Positions 6,247-15,064 are shown, counted from the stretch's first letter. The stretch: 33,072 nucleotides of DNA from Aestuariivirgaceae bacterium (GCA_028282065.1 JANQIR010000159.1:1-33072); one strand, 5' to 3'. Notes: generated by a model from the letters alone, not told the origin. Made by a program: numbers and translations.

Positions 6247-8369
6247 TTGCGCGCAACATTCTCAACTTCATGGTCGAACGTCAGGATCTCACCCTTGTGG
6301 GGATCTTGATGATGACCATCCTGCTGATGATTTTGCCGGTTCCGACCTTTCTCATTGATGCGCTAATCGCGCTCAACATCTCGTTCACAATCCTGATCCT
6401 GATGGTCGCGATTTACCTTGTCAGGCCGGCGGATTTTTCGACATTTCCCGCCATTATCCTTATCGGCACCGCGTTCAGGTTGTCGATTTCCATCTCGACC
6501 ACGCGGCTTATCCTGACACAGGGCGATGCGGGCGCGGTGATCGACACGTTCGGCTCATTTGTAACGGCCGGAAACATCATTGTCGGTCTGGTCATATTCG
6601 TCATCATCACCACTGTTCAGTTCGTGGTTGTCACCAAGGGTGCCGAGCGCATCGCCGAGGTGGCGGCGCGCTTCATTCTGGATGCGTTGCCTGGCCGGCA
6701 GATGAGCATTGATGCAGAACTGCGCTCCAACGCGATTGATCAGGAAGAGGCCAACGAGCGCCGGCGTCTCCTCGACCGCGAGAACCAGTTTTTTGGCGCC
6801 ATGGATGGCGCGATGAAGTTCGTCAAGGGTGATGCAATTGCCGGATTGATCATCATTGTGGTGAACCTTCTGGGCGGTATCGGGATCGGCATGCTGCAGC
6901 AGGGGCTTGCCTTCGGCGACGCGGTTCAAATTTATTCGAGGCTGACCGTCGGCGACGGCCTTGTCGCACAGATTCCGGCCTTGCTTATGGCATTGTGTGC
7001 CGGTGCGGTGGTTACCCGTGTCAGCACGGAAGAGCGCCTTGATCTGGGTACCGACATTGCCAAGCAGCTTCTGGGCAATTCCCGCACGCTGGCAATTGCC
7101 GGAACGATTGTGATTGCAATCGGATTGATTCCGGGCTTTCCGAAATTCGCGTTCTTTGCCATCGCTGCCGCTCTGGGCGTAGGCGCGTGGCTGATGCACC
7201 GCCGCGCGCGCGAACAGCAGGCTGCTGCCGGCAGGGTGCCGATTCAGGACGGCATCATGGAAGCATCGGCAACTTCGGATTTCGCCGAAAACGTGGCCCA
7301 GTTCGCAGCTGCTGATGTTGAAGCCAAGGCCGGTGATAGGGTCGTGATTCGTCTGGACAGCTCATTGCGTCAAAAAGTGCCGAATGAGGACTTTGCGAAG
7401 GCGCGGGCTGTTGTAACGTCGCGCTTCCAAAACCGTTTCGGCTACACGGCGCCGTTGATCGGACTTCTGGAGAATCCGTCTGCCGCAGCGGGTGCGGTTA
7501 GTATTGACCTGGATGGTGTGACGCTGTTCTCGGCAACTGTGCCTGAAGGCATGGTTTTGGCCCGCGCCGAAGCCGCCGTGATAGAGGTGGCAGGTGTCAG
7601 CGGTGCGATACCCGCGAGCACTTGGCCTCTGGACCATGTTCATTGGGTGTCCGCATCGGATCAGGCAAAGCTGGCAGATGCTGACATTTCTGTCGTGCCG
7701 GTTGCCTGGTTGCTCGCCGAAGCCGCAGCGGTGTTCATGCGCCGCAATGCTGAAGAACTGCTTGGCTTCGAAGAAATTCAGGACATTGTGCGCGACGCCA
7801 ATCAGGAACTGCCGGCTTTGGCCAAACAGGTCGCACAGGTGCTGACAGTTACCAGGCTGCTTGACATCTTGCGCCGTTTGGTGGGCGAAGGCGTTCCCTT
7901 GGTGCCGCGGCGGATCCTGTTTGAATCCTTGCTTGAATGGGCGTCCAAGGAAGATGACCCTGCGATGATTGCCGAGCGGGTCCGTTTTGCCATGCGCCGC
8001 CACCTGTGCCGCGGCATTGCCGGCACCAATCAGATCATTGCCGGATACGTCATCGAGCCGGGGCTGGAGGCGGAACTTCGCGCCACGGTACAAGCCGTCG
8101 ATGGCGAAGCCGCCCTGGTATTGCCGGCCAATCTGGCAAACACGTTTCTCCAGCAGCTTGAGCGCATCAAACCTGTCGCTGATCCAGATGCGCGGCCGCC
8201 CGTTGTCGTTACGTCCCGTGACCTGCGCCGCTATGTGCGCAACTATTTGCGCAGTCATGGGATCGATCTTGCCGTGGTTGCGTTTCAGGAGATCTCTTCG
8301 GAATTCAATCTCCAACCTGTCGGAACGCTGGGTACGGCCCAAAATCAGTCGCAAACGTCCGCCGCATGA
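6243..8369 (+). CDS. sctV: T3SS export gate protein SctV (RhcV/FlhA family)
   Basis: 708 residues, the normal length. About eight membrane segments fill residues 15-320, starting LVGILMMTILLMILPVPTFL. The FHIPEP signature region is clear: STFPAIILIGTAFRLSIS, VTKGAERIAEVAARFILDAL, PGRQMSIDAELRSN. The C-terminal cytosolic part (about 345-695) is the nonameric ring that receives substrates and chaperones; it includes EEIQDIVRDANQELPALAKQ and RRILFESLLEWA. With SctR-S-T-U it forms the proton-motive-force-driven gate in the inner membrane. All expected motifs are present, so the gate looks functional. It ends the sctD unit. Confidence 0.97.
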   Translation: MIARNILNFMVERQDLTLVGILMMTILLMILPVPTFLIDALIALNISFTILILMVAIYLVRPADFSTFPAIILIGTAFRLSISISTTRLILTQGDAGAVIDTFGSFVTAGNIIVGLVIFVIITTVQFVVVTKGAERIAEVAARFILDALPGRQMSIDAELRSNAIDQEEANERRRLLDRENQFFGAMDGAMKFVKGDAIAGLIIIVVNLLGGIGIGMLQQGLAFGDAVQIYSRLTVGDGLVAQIPALLMALCAGAVVTRVSTEERLDLGTDIAKQLLGNSRTLAIAGTIVIAIGLIPGFPKFAFFAIAAALGVGAWLMHRRAREQQAAAGRVPIQDGIMEASATSDFAENVAQFAAADVEAKAGDRVVIRLDSSLRQKVPNEDFAKARAVVTSRFQNRFGYTAPLIGLLENPSAAAGAVSIDLDGVTLFSATVPEGMVLARAEAAVIEVAGVSGAIPASTWPLDHVHWVSASDQAKLADADISVVPVAWLLAEAAAVFMRRNAEELLGFEEIQDIVRDANQELPALAKQVAQVLTVTRLLDILRRLVGEGVPLVPRRILFESLLEWASKEDDPAMIAERVRFAMRRHLCRGIAGTNQIIAGYVIEPGLEAELRATVQAVDGEAALVLPANLANTFLQQLERIKPVADPDARPPVVVTSRDLRRYVRNYLRSHGIDLAVVAFQEISSEFNLQPVGTLGTAQNQSQTSAA

Positions 8370-8627
8370 CGATCGGGAGGAAAGACGCTACGTACGTAGT
8401 TGCTACGCACAGACGTAAAATGATGAAGGTGTCAAAATCATACAGTATGTGCATTTCCTCCACCGTCCGGATTGTGCGACCCGGCGCGCCGGACACCGAT
8501 CGGCTATGGCACGGTTATTGCAGAAAACTCTTTAACCACAATGGGTTGTGAATGATCTCGAGATACCGGGAACACCTGGTGTCCAACCTAGGCGAAGATA
8601 GGAACAATCTTAACAGGAGAAGTGAAA
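8370..8627. promoter_or_regulatory. Intergenic promoter region of the sctI-sctU operon
   Basis: 258 bases rich in symmetry: the perfect 12-base palindrome CTACGTACGTAG (8388-8399), followed by a half-site CTACG (8403-8407); CATAC-A-GTATG (8439-8449); GTCCGG...CCGGAC (8465-8470, 8489-8494) enclosing the 12-base palindrome CCGGCGCGCCGG (8481-8492); and ACACC-T-GGTGT (8572-8582) followed by CCTAGG (8587-8592). The ribosome site is AGGAGA (8615-8620). The long operon that follows needs a promoter and this is the only sizeable gap before it. Confidence 0.5.
8388..8399. promoter_or_regulatory. 12-base palindrome CTACGTACGTAG, candidate activator site
   Basis: A perfect palindrome just after sctV and about 230 bases before sctI. 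Its core GTACGTAG also occurs at 3484-3491, and the shorter GTACGTA at 4275-4281, both in front of T3SS units. LuxR/NarL proteins bind palindromic or paired short sites, so the regulator encoded at 808-1599 is the natural candidate. Inferred. Confidence 0.45.
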
Positions 8628-9062
8628 ATGACCGGGGGACCAGGGGCGATAGCCTCAGTAGGGAATGTTTTTCAGCAGGCGCAGCAGGCCGTCAATCAAC
8701 AATCCGGACACGCCTTTGATGCTCAGGGCCTGTCGGGTGACGGTATGCAGGCCGCCAGTTTGAACGTCAATGCACGTGACGTACTGGGCAAACTGCATCA
8801 GTCTCTTGCTGAGACGGCCGATAACTCGCAGCTCGGCGGTACATCGAGCGATGGCGTGGGTGCTGAACTCAAAGCGCTCATGCCGGGTTCCAAGGAACTC
8901 AGCCCGGTGCCAAGCGGAGGCAGTGGGCTCGACGCAGACGCTTTCATGAAAGGGAACAAGGTGCTCGGCAAGGCGTTCAATCACGCCATGCTGATGGCCG
9001 CGGCCGGGCAGGTGACATCTGCCATGACATCTTCCATGAGCATGCTTTTGCGCCAGCAGTGA
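8628..9062 (+). CDS. sctI: T3SS inner-rod protein SctI (NolB-like)
   Basis: 144 residues from the ATG at 8628, with AGGAGA eight bases upstream; an in-frame GTG at 8622 is less well placed. The N-terminal two thirds are Gly/Ser/Gln-rich and probably flexible. The C-terminal 45 residues form a helix ending in AMTSSMSMLLRQQ, as in SctI proteins, where a conserved C-terminal helix polymerises at the base of the needle. The assignment rests on this tail and on position: in rhizobial clusters nolB is the first gene, directly before rhcJ, nolU, nolV and rhcN. Overall sequence conservation in this family is low. Confidence 0.75.
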   Translation: MTGGPGAIASVGNVFQQAQQAVNQQSGHAFDAQGLSGDGMQAASLNVNARDVLGKLHQSLAETADNSQLGGTSSDGVGAELKALMPGSKELSPVPSGGSGLDADAFMKGNKVLGKAFNHAMLMAAAGQVTSAMTSSMSMLLRQQ

Positions 9063-9130
9063 CCGGCTGGTGAGGACACGGGCGATCATTCCGGCTTTCG
9101 GCCGGAGGAACGCAAGTACCGGGGGTAAAA

Positions 9131-9931
9131 ATGTACGCATTGAACAAGCCCAGACGCGAGAAAAAGCTATCTGCTGGAAGGCCCGCCAGAATTTGTGCGG
9201 TGCTGCTGGCCGGTCTGTTGTTGGCCGGTTGTCAGACACAGCTCCATACCGGACTGTCGCAGGACGAAGCCCAGCAAATGATATTGGCTTTGCAATCACA
9301 GGGCATTTCCGCCAGCCGTTCGTCGGTCGGTGAGGGTAAGTATGCTATTTCCATAGAGCGCGGCGATATGGTGCAGGCCATGCGGATACTGTCCAGCCAC
9401 GGCCTGCCCCGCAAGAAGCATGAGAACATCGGATCGATCTTCAAGGGTGATCAGATCGTATCGACACCCTTCGAACAACATGCGCGCTTCGTTTACGCAC
9501 TCAGTGAGGAGATTTCAGCCAGCCTCGCGAAGGTTCACGGTGTCGTGTCAGCCAGAGTGCATATCACGTTGCCGAAGCCTGAACCGTTCCGTCGAACGAG
9601 TACGCGCTCGCGCGCCTCTGTCTATATCTATCATGCTCAAGATGTCGACTTGCGGGGGAAAATCCCAATGATCAAGTCGCTGGTCGTGAACAGTGTTGAG
9701 AAGCTCAACTATGAAGATGTGACTGTGGCCATGTTTGAGGTTGCGGGTGGGCCGGCGCCGACTCTCGCCGCCAGCACGATCAAGGTTTGGAACTCAGTCA
9801 CGACACTTGCCGGGATCGCCTTGCTGCTGTTCGTGGGCATTGCTTTGTGGACGGGTGTCGGCCGGCCCAAGAAACTGACGGGCGAAGGCGGTGCGCGTTT
9901 GATGAAGTCGAATGAGACGGTGTCACAATGA
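9131..9931 (+). CDS. sctJ: T3SS inner-membrane ring lipoprotein SctJ (RhcJ/NolT)
   Basis: 266 residues. A lipoprotein signal ends in a lipobox LAGC with Cys34 as the lipidation site. Two ring-building domains follow: residues about 38-95 (LSQDEAQQMILALQSQGISA) and 110-185 (FEQHARFVYALSEEISASLA, VVSARVHITLPKP), joined by the linker around GSIFKGDQIVSTP. A C-terminal membrane anchor lies at about 222-243. This is the complete SctJ/FliF-like layout; SctJ forms the inner 24-mer ring with SctD. GGGGG (9121-9125) lies five bases before the ATG, preceded by a small hairpin (TCCGGC-TTTCG-GCCGGA). The stop overlaps the next start as ATGA. Confidence 0.95.
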   Translation: MYALNKPRREKKLSAGRPARICAVLLAGLLLAGCQTQLHTGLSQDEAQQMILALQSQGISASRSSVGEGKYAISIERGDMVQAMRILSSHGLPRKKHENIGSIFKGDQIVSTPFEQHARFVYALSEEISASLAKVHGVVSARVHITLPKPEPFRRTSTRSRASVYIYHAQDVDLRGKIPMIKSLVVNSVEKLNYEDVTVAMFEVAGGPAPTLAASTIKVWNSVTTLAGIALLLFVGIALWTGVGRPKKLTGEGGARLMKSNETVSQ

Positions 9932-10545
9932 GCGATACTCCAGACTGGCCGAATGTGGTCAAGCCGCATGCCGACTGGACCACGGAAATGCTAACGTCGC
10001 TGCCGGCTGCTTTGCGCGATGCAATCCGTTCAGATGAGCGTATGCGGCCAAGGCTCGTGCAGCGATTGCTCACCGCACTGGGTTTGCAAGAACCCCGTGT
10101 TGGTCATCTCGTCGGCATTGACAGTCAGATTTTGGCGGCCTTCTTGATGTATCCGGACCGCGTCACTGACCTTGCCGGTTTAATTTGGCATGGCCGGCTG
10201 ATTTCTGGCGCCATAACACGTGAGGACGTGGAGCCGCTGCTCTCCGGTTTCGACGAAGATGACCTGGTTCTTGCCGCGCGGCTGATGCTGTTTGCTCCGG
10301 ACGGAACGGCCCAGGGCTATCAGCCTGGCAACCTGACCCAAACGATCCGGATGTCGGGTGCCCGCTGTATCTTGTCCTGGGCGAAGAGCATTGGCGGTGA
10401 CGCCGGACGGCTGGTGGAAATCATGTTGCCGAAGGATGCGGCGGTTTGCGAGAGCGAACTGCCGAGATATGCCAGTGCGGCTGCGATTATCCTGCCGGCA
10501 ATCGTCAAGAATCTATTTGATAGTTCGGAAAGGCAGGCAGCGTGA
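9928..10545 (+). CDS. sctK: T3SS sorting-platform protein SctK (NolU-like)
   Basis: 205 residues, soluble. It starts MSDTPDWPNVVKPHADWTTE and contains LPAALRDAIRSDERMRPRLV and a helical core. Similarity in this family is low, but length and position between sctJ and sctL match SctK (NolU in rhizobia, OrgA/YscK elsewhere). SctK joins SctQ to the SctD cytoplasmic domain in the sorting platform. Both ends overlap neighbours (ATGA with sctJ; its TGA inside the GTGA of sctL), so it is translationally coupled in the operon. Confidence 0.8.
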   Translation: MSDTPDWPNVVKPHADWTTEMLTSLPAALRDAIRSDERMRPRLVQRLLTALGLQEPRVGHLVGIDSQILAAFLMYPDRVTDLAGLIWHGRLISGAITREDVEPLLSGFDEDDLVLAARLMLFAPDGTAQGYQPGNLTQTIRMSGARCILSWAKSIGGDAGRLVEIMLPKDAAVCESELPRYASAAAIILPAIVKNLFDSSERQAA

Positions 10546-11174
10546 ACGTGTCCGATATCAAGCTTTACAAGGGCCGTGTGATCAGGGCGGAAGACCAGCC
10601 ACCATCTCAGGACGGCCCGGTGACATCCGTACAGGAACAAGCCGAGCGGGACATTCAGGCGTTGCTCGACAATGCCCGCGACGAGGCTGCTGAATTGAAG
10701 AGACAGGCGGTTGTCGAGGCAAATGCGACCAAGGCACGTAGCGCCATTGATCTCATCAAGACCCTGCGCCAGGAGTTCGACGCCAGTGAAACCGAACTGA
10801 TCGAACTTGTAATGAACTGCGTGCGCGCCATTGTTGGGGAATTTGATGATCGCGAGCGCGTGAAGCGCTTGGTTCTCATTGCGCTGAACGGCCTTAAGGA
10901 CAAACGCCGTGCTGTCATTCGCGTTCCCGCCGGCGACCCGGCTAGGAAGCCTTTTGAAGATGCCATAGCGGATCCAAGATTGAGCTTCCGGATCAAGAAG
11001 ATTGAGGAAGATCCTGATCTTGCGGCCGGGCACTACTGGCTTGATGCTGGCAGCTACAGCATCCGTATTGACTTGCAAGCTCAGCTGGCCGGACTGACCG
11101 CCGCGTTGCGGGCCGGCAATGCGGCAGCTCTCGAGAAAGAAGCAAACACGCCACAACACAAGACTGAAGGGTAA
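10542..11174 (+). CDS. sctL: T3SS ATPase regulator/stator SctL (NolV-like)
   Basis: 210 residues from a GTG start overlapping the sctK stop (GTGA); a second GTG two codons later is possible. After a short N-terminus comes a charged helical stretch (about 28-75; QEQAERDIQALLDNARDEAA, ELKRQAVVEA), then a FliH/V-ATPase-E-like C-terminal domain (about 85-190) ending with GHYWLDAGSYSIRIDLQAQL. SctL forms the spokes that hold the ATPase SctN to SctQ and restrains its activity. It lies three bases before sctN, the invariable partner. Confidence 0.92.
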   Translation: MNVSDIKLYKGRVIRAEDQPPSQDGPVTSVQEQAERDIQALLDNARDEAAELKRQAVVEANATKARSAIDLIKTLRQEFDASETELIELVMNCVRAIVGEFDDRERVKRLVLIALNGLKDKRRAVIRVPAGDPARKPFEDAIADPRLSFRIKKIEEDPDLAAGHYWLDAGSYSIRIDLQAQLAGLTAALRAGNAAALEKEANTPQHKTEG

Positions 11175-11177
11175 CCC

Positions 11178-12500
11178 ATGCTGGCCGAATTGATCGAAGA
11201 AATGGGCGAGCGGTTGTCTCAGGCGCAGTTGCGTCCACCTCGCGGTCGTATTCTTGAGATAGTCGGTACCCGTATATCGACAACGCTGACATGCGTTTCG
11301 ATCAGCGAAGTTTGCATTTTGCGCAATGGCAACGATGCGTCGGAAACTCTGGCCCAGGTCGTTGCGGTCAATGAGCGCTCGTCGCTTTTAGCGCCGATTG
11401 GCACGATTAGTGGCCTTGGCCCTGATACCGAGGTCATTGCCACGGGAAAACCGTTTTCATTTCTGGCTGGCGATGCCTTGCTCGGCAAGGTTCTCGATGG
11501 TCTGGGTCGTCCGGCCGATGGCTCGTGGTTGCGGAATGATGGCACGCATTTGCGCAGCGTGGAATTCCCTGCGCCTGATCCGTTGTCGCGACCACTTGTG
11601 CGTGATGTGTTCGAGACCGGCATTACGGCCATAGATGCATTTAACACGCTTGGCCATGGCCAGCGTGTCGGGGTGTTCGGCCCACCAGGCGCCGGCAAGA
11701 CCTCATTGATGGGAGCATTGGCCAGGCACGCCGACTGCGATGTCTGCGTCCTGGCGCTCATTGGTGAGCGCGGCAGGGAGGTCCGGGAGTTTCTCGACCA
11801 TTGGCTGCCGCCGGAGTTCCGCGATCGCACGGTAACGTTGGCCGCCACGTCAGATCGCCCTGCCATGGAAAGATGCCTGGCCGCGGAAACATCGGTTGCA
11901 CTGGCGCACCATTACAGGTCGCAGGGCCGTAAAGTGTTGCTGTTGTTCGACAGCATGACGCGATATGCCCGCGCGCTCCGAGAGGTTGGGCTGGCATCCG
12001 GTGAACCCGCGGTACGGCGCGGGTTTACAGCATCGGTTTATGCGGCCCTGCCTCGACTGATTGAACGTTGTGGGCAGGATGAGACCGGGTCGATGACAGC
12101 AATTTTCTCGGTTCTGACGGAGAACGAAGGAATAGGTGATCCGATAGCCGAAGAAGTTATGAGTTTGACTGACGGGCACTTAATTCTGTCTCCTGAACTG
12201 GCCAATGCCGGGCAGTATCCGGCCATCGACATTCTCAAATCTAAGTCACGTTTGATGGACACGCTGACGACGTCCCAACATCGCGCCGCGACCACGCGCA
12301 TCAAGTCGTTGATGGCCAGGTACAAAGAAATCGAAATCCTGTTGCAGGTTGGAGAATACCAAGCCGGCAGCGACCCGCTAAGCGACAGCGCGATCGCAAT
12401 ACAGACAGTATTGCGCGAGTTCCTGACCCAGGATGTCTCCTGCCATAGGCCATTTTCCCAGACCCTGGACGGTATCAGCAAGGTGAACGAGGTCGGCTGA
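11178..12500 (+). CDS. sctN: T3SS ATPase SctN (RhcN/HrcN)
   Basis: 440 residues, normal length. The Walker A loop is GPPGAGKTS (168-176, Lys174). The catalytic Glu is E197 in the GERGREV motif, Walker B is VLLLFDSMTRYARA with Asp258, and RRGFTASVYAALPRLIER is the F1-beta-like helicase segment. The N-terminal beta domain (1-95) and a C-terminal helical domain are complete. SctN is a hexameric cytosolic ATPase that strips chaperones and unfolds substrates before export. All catalytic residues are present. The stop shares one base with the sctO start. Confidence 0.97.
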   Translation: MLAELIEEMGERLSQAQLRPPRGRILEIVGTRISTTLTCVSISEVCILRNGNDASETLAQVVAVNERSSLLAPIGTISGLGPDTEVIATGKPFSFLAGDALLGKVLDGLGRPADGSWLRNDGTHLRSVEFPAPDPLSRPLVRDVFETGITAIDAFNTLGHGQRVGVFGPPGAGKTSLMGALARHADCDVCVLALIGERGREVREFLDHWLPPEFRDRTVTLAATSDRPAMERCLAAETSVALAHHYRSQGRKVLLLFDSMTRYARALREVGLASGEPAVRRGFTASVYAALPRLIERCGQDETGSMTAIFSVLTENEGIGDPIAEEVMSLTDGHLILSPELANAGQYPAIDILKSKSRLMDTLTTSQHRAATTRIKSLMARYKEIEILLQVGEYQAGSDPLSDSAIAIQTVLREFLTQDVSCHRPFSQTLDGISKVNEVG

Positions 12501-12949
12501 TGCCCGATCGCGTCCGCGGACTGCTCTCCCTGTCTAGCTCCCGGATCTCCAGGGCAAAGATGCTGGTCGGCGCTGCACGCGCTGGCTATCAGGCCGCCCT
12601 TGGACAGGTCGGTGAGGCCAAACGCCTCTTGGGAAACGTTAACGCTGCGGCCGATGACAGCCGGCAGAAAATGATCGATGAAATCATGAGCCGATCGCTC
12701 ACGCCCGTGCGGATGGCGCGGCTGGGGCTGGTTGATGAACTGGTTCGCGACACGATCCGTCAGGCTGAGGCCGCTTTGACGTCGGCACAACACCATGCGC
12801 AGCAAAAACAATCCGCTTTGCAAAATGCAAACCGGCATTTGGCACAGGTCTTGAAAAAGGAAGAGAAGCTGCAGGCGGCAGCGCGCATTTTGGCACAGCA
12901 GGGGTTGTTGAGAGCAGCTGTTGCAGATGAAACCGAAGTGCAGGAGTGA
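12500..12949 (+). CDS. sctO: T3SS ATPase stalk protein SctO
   Basis: 149 residues, almost wholly helical and charged, typical of the two-stranded coiled coil of SctO/FliJ/YscO (RISRAKMLVGAARAGYQAAL, LTSAQHHAQQKQSALQNANR). It starts one base inside the sctN stop. SctO occupies the centre of the ATPase hexamer and connects it to SctV. Rhizobial clusters hold the equivalent gene (y4yJ) at this place. No separate SctP (needle-length ruler) gene lies between it and sctQ, where many clusters have one. Confidence 0.85.
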   Translation: MPDRVRGLLSLSSSRISRAKMLVGAARAGYQAALGQVGEAKRLLGNVNAAADDSRQKMIDEIMSRSLTPVRMARLGLVDELVRDTIRQAEAALTSAQHHAQQKQSALQNANRHLAQVLKKEEKLQAAARILAQQGLLRAAVADETEVQE

Positions 12950-12997
12950 TGCCGCTCTGCCGCAGAACATTTGGCAGGATCCAACCGGGGGCACGAT

Positions 12998-14089
12998 ATG
13001 GATCCCAGATTTACGATGCTCGCTGAGCGGGCGCGCGGTCTTGGCCGCGCTGCAACCAACGGCAATGGTTCCGGCGACCAGCCGGTACCGGACCAACCGG
13101 TGCAGGAAACCGCGTCGTGGCAGGAACCTCTGAAGTTTCTGAAACGTGTTTGGCAGGTAACCAGCACCGATCTTTGCTTGGACGTTGCCGGGCGACAACT
13201 CCGACTGGAACCGTTGGAGGAACCTCACGCACCTAAGTTCGATCAACCCATGACGGTACGGGTCGATGCCGGAGGTGGAGAGTTCCGCATTGTCGCCGAT
13301 TTGCATGCGCTGCATCTGTTGCTGGCGAATTTGCCTGTACCGGCCGCTGCAGAACAGGCCGACCCGCAGGATCTTGCGGTGGCACTTGAGTTCTCTTTAC
13401 TGGATGCGGTCTTGGGCCTTGAGGCCAAGTTCGGTTGCGCCTTGACCATAGTGTCAGTGAGCGCGGGAGATTGTGTTCCGTCTGGCGATGGACTGTGGGG
13501 CAGGTTAACTGGTTTGAGCGAGGTGGCGATCGGACTGAAGTTCGGGACTGCCTCCGACGCCATTGCCAACGCTTTGTTGCTTGAATTCCTGACGGCCGAT
13601 CCCAGCGCAGACAGCGTCATGCCTAATACGCAAGATCCCGAAGAGGGTCGGATCCTGGCTGCTGTGATCGATCTGCCGGCCGAAGATGTCAGCAAACTCA
13701 CTAAGGACGACCAGATTCTGCTTGAGAATGAGTTGTCTTCCTCGCTTCCCGCGATTTTGACCTTGCCGGATGGCGCTTGCTGGTTTGCGGAGGTGATCAA
13801 TCAGGAAACGATACGAATTACCAGCACAAACGCCGCCCAAGCCAAGCCTGGCGAAGGTCCGTCCACCCCAGACTTGTCTGAACTTGAGCCGCCCGTGGAA
13901 GATGGCTTCGTCAGACTTTCGGTGGACGTAGGCGAGGCGGCCGTCACCATGCGCGACCGCCGCCGTATGACGGCCGGATACCATGTTGGGTTCAGGCAAT
14001 CCAGGGGCAGGATCATTGCAAATGGCAAAGTCGTCGGAGTTGGCACCATTGAGCGACAGGACAACGCGCTGGTCGTCAAGGTGAAATAG
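12998..14089 (+). CDS. sctQ: T3SS cytosolic ring/sorting-platform protein SctQ
   Basis: 363 residues from the ATG at 12998, chosen because GGGGG (12987-12991) lies six bases upstream; an in-frame TTG at 12971 would add nine residues without a ribosome site. The C-terminal 70 residues form a SPOA-type domain (VRLSVDVGEAAVTMRDRRRM, GGKV-like turn as NGKVVGVGTIERQDN, end ALVVKVK). A first SPOA-like region may lie around 200-270. SctQ builds the pods of the sorting platform and selects chaperone-substrate complexes. Many SctQ genes have an internal start producing the SPOA domain alone; I see no clear ribosome site for one. Confidence 0.9.
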   Translation: MDPRFTMLAERARGLGRAATNGNGSGDQPVPDQPVQETASWQEPLKFLKRVWQVTSTDLCLDVAGRQLRLEPLEEPHAPKFDQPMTVRVDAGGGEFRIVADLHALHLLLANLPVPAAAEQADPQDLAVALEFSLLDAVLGLEAKFGCALTIVSVSAGDCVPSGDGLWGRLTGLSEVAIGLKFGTASDAIANALLLEFLTADPSADSVMPNTQDPEEGRILAAVIDLPAEDVSKLTKDDQILLENELSSSLPAILTLPDGACWFAEVINQETIRITSTNAAQAKPGEGPSTPDLSELEPPVEDGFVRLSVDVGEAAVTMRDRRRMTAGYHVGFRQSRGRIIANGKVVGVGTIERQDNALVVKVK

Positions 14090-14100
14090 GAGGCGGAAGA

Positions 14101-14757
14101 ATGGAATCACTGCAAGACGGCTCATTTGGCACGCTAGCGCTCGTCTTGATGGCGGGAATGCTGCCACTCGCGGCGGTGACGGTTACCGCTTTTGCCAAGA
14201 TCGCCGTGGTGATCTTTATCGTACGAAATGCGATCGGCATACAACAGCTTCCGCCGAATGCCATTCTCTACGGCCTGTCGATCATATTGTCGGCGTATAT
14301 TGCAATGCCGGTGATGAACGAATCCTATAACGCAGTGCGCGATTCGGGCTTGGCCATGAACGAATTCGAGCATTGGCTCGCAGCTGGCGAGACTGCATCC
14401 GGCCCGCTTCGTGAATTTCTGCTCAAATATACCGACCAGAAACAACTCGCCTTCTTCGAAAATTCCCTGGCTGGAATTTGGGGTGAGGGCAAGACTGTCG
14501 AGATCGATCGCAACAACCTTTCGGTTCTGGTGCCCGCATTCATGATGAGCGAGCTGACCCGGGCGTTTGAGATAGGATTCATGCTCTACCTGCCGTTCAT
14601 GGCGATCGACATTATCGTCACCACGATCCTGATTGCGCTCGGCATGATGATGGTACCGCCTACGACTGTCTCCATCCCATTCAAGCTGATGCTTCTCATA
14701 GCCTTGGATGGCTGGACGAAGATCGTCCATGGCCTTGTCCTAAGTTATTCGGCGTAA
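14101..14757 (+). CDS. sctR: T3SS export apparatus protein SctR
   Basis: 218 residues, normal length. Four membrane segments (about 17-37, 48-67, 160-182, 190-210) and the strongly conserved FliP/SctR pattern: FAKIAVVIFIVRNAIGIQQL, PPNAILYGLSIILSAYIAMP, and the C-terminal FMLYLPFMAIDIIVTTILIA and GMMMVPPTTVSIPFKLMLLI. Five SctR with SctS and SctT form the core of the export channel. AGGAGG (14088-14093) overlaps the sctQ stop and lies seven bases before the ATG. Confidence 0.97.
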   Translation: MESLQDGSFGTLALVLMAGMLPLAAVTVTAFAKIAVVIFIVRNAIGIQQLPPNAILYGLSIILSAYIAMPVMNESYNAVRDSGLAMNEFEHWLAAGETASGPLREFLLKYTDQKQLAFFENSLAGIWGEGKTVEIDRNNLSVLVPAFMMSELTRAFEIGFMLYLPFMAIDIIVTTILIALGMMMVPPTTVSIPFKLMLLIALDGWTKIVHGLVLSYSA

Positions 14758-14773
14758 GGCGGGGGCAAAGCCA

Positions 14774-15046
14774 ATGGATCCTCAAAATACAACTTCAATC
14801 CTCTTCGACGTCCTGATGGGAAGCGCGGTTTTCATATTGCCGCCTCTGCTGGTGGCGACATTGGCCGCCTTCGTAATCGCCCTGTTTCAGGCGATCACGC
14901 AGATCCAGGATCAGACCTTGCCGCAGACCATCAAGATCATCGTGATCGGCGCTGTGCTGGTCATGATGGGTGGCACGCTTGCTGCTCCACTGCAAACGGT
15001 GTCAGATCGAATCTTCACCGAAGCCAGTGCAATCAAACTGCACTGA
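14774..15046 (+). CDS. sctS: T3SS export apparatus protein SctS
   Basis: 90 residues with two membrane hairpin helices (about 17-40 and 53-73). The conserved loop is LFQAITQIQDQTLPQTIKII, as in FliQ/SctS. Four copies wrap the SctR-SctT core. GGGGG (14761-14765) lies eight bases before the ATG. Length and sequence are normal for the family. Confidence 0.96.
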   Translation: MDPQNTTSILFDVLMGSAVFILPPLLVATLAAFVIALFQAITQIQDQTLPQTIKIIVIGAVLVMMGGTLAAPLQTVSDRIFTEASAIKLH

Positions 15047-15064
15047 CCGGAAGCGTGATGAACA

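Noticed and set aside
7362-8354. 330-residue reverse frame inside sctV
   Set aside because: Shadow of the SctV coding frame with no recognisable domain.
12971-12997. TTG at 12971 as the sctQ start
   Set aside because: The ATG at 12998 has a GGGGG ribosome site six bases upstream; the TTG has none.
12038-13315. 425-residue reverse frame
   Set aside because: It lies antisense to sctN, sctO and sctQ, which have clear family motifs; the reverse frame has none.
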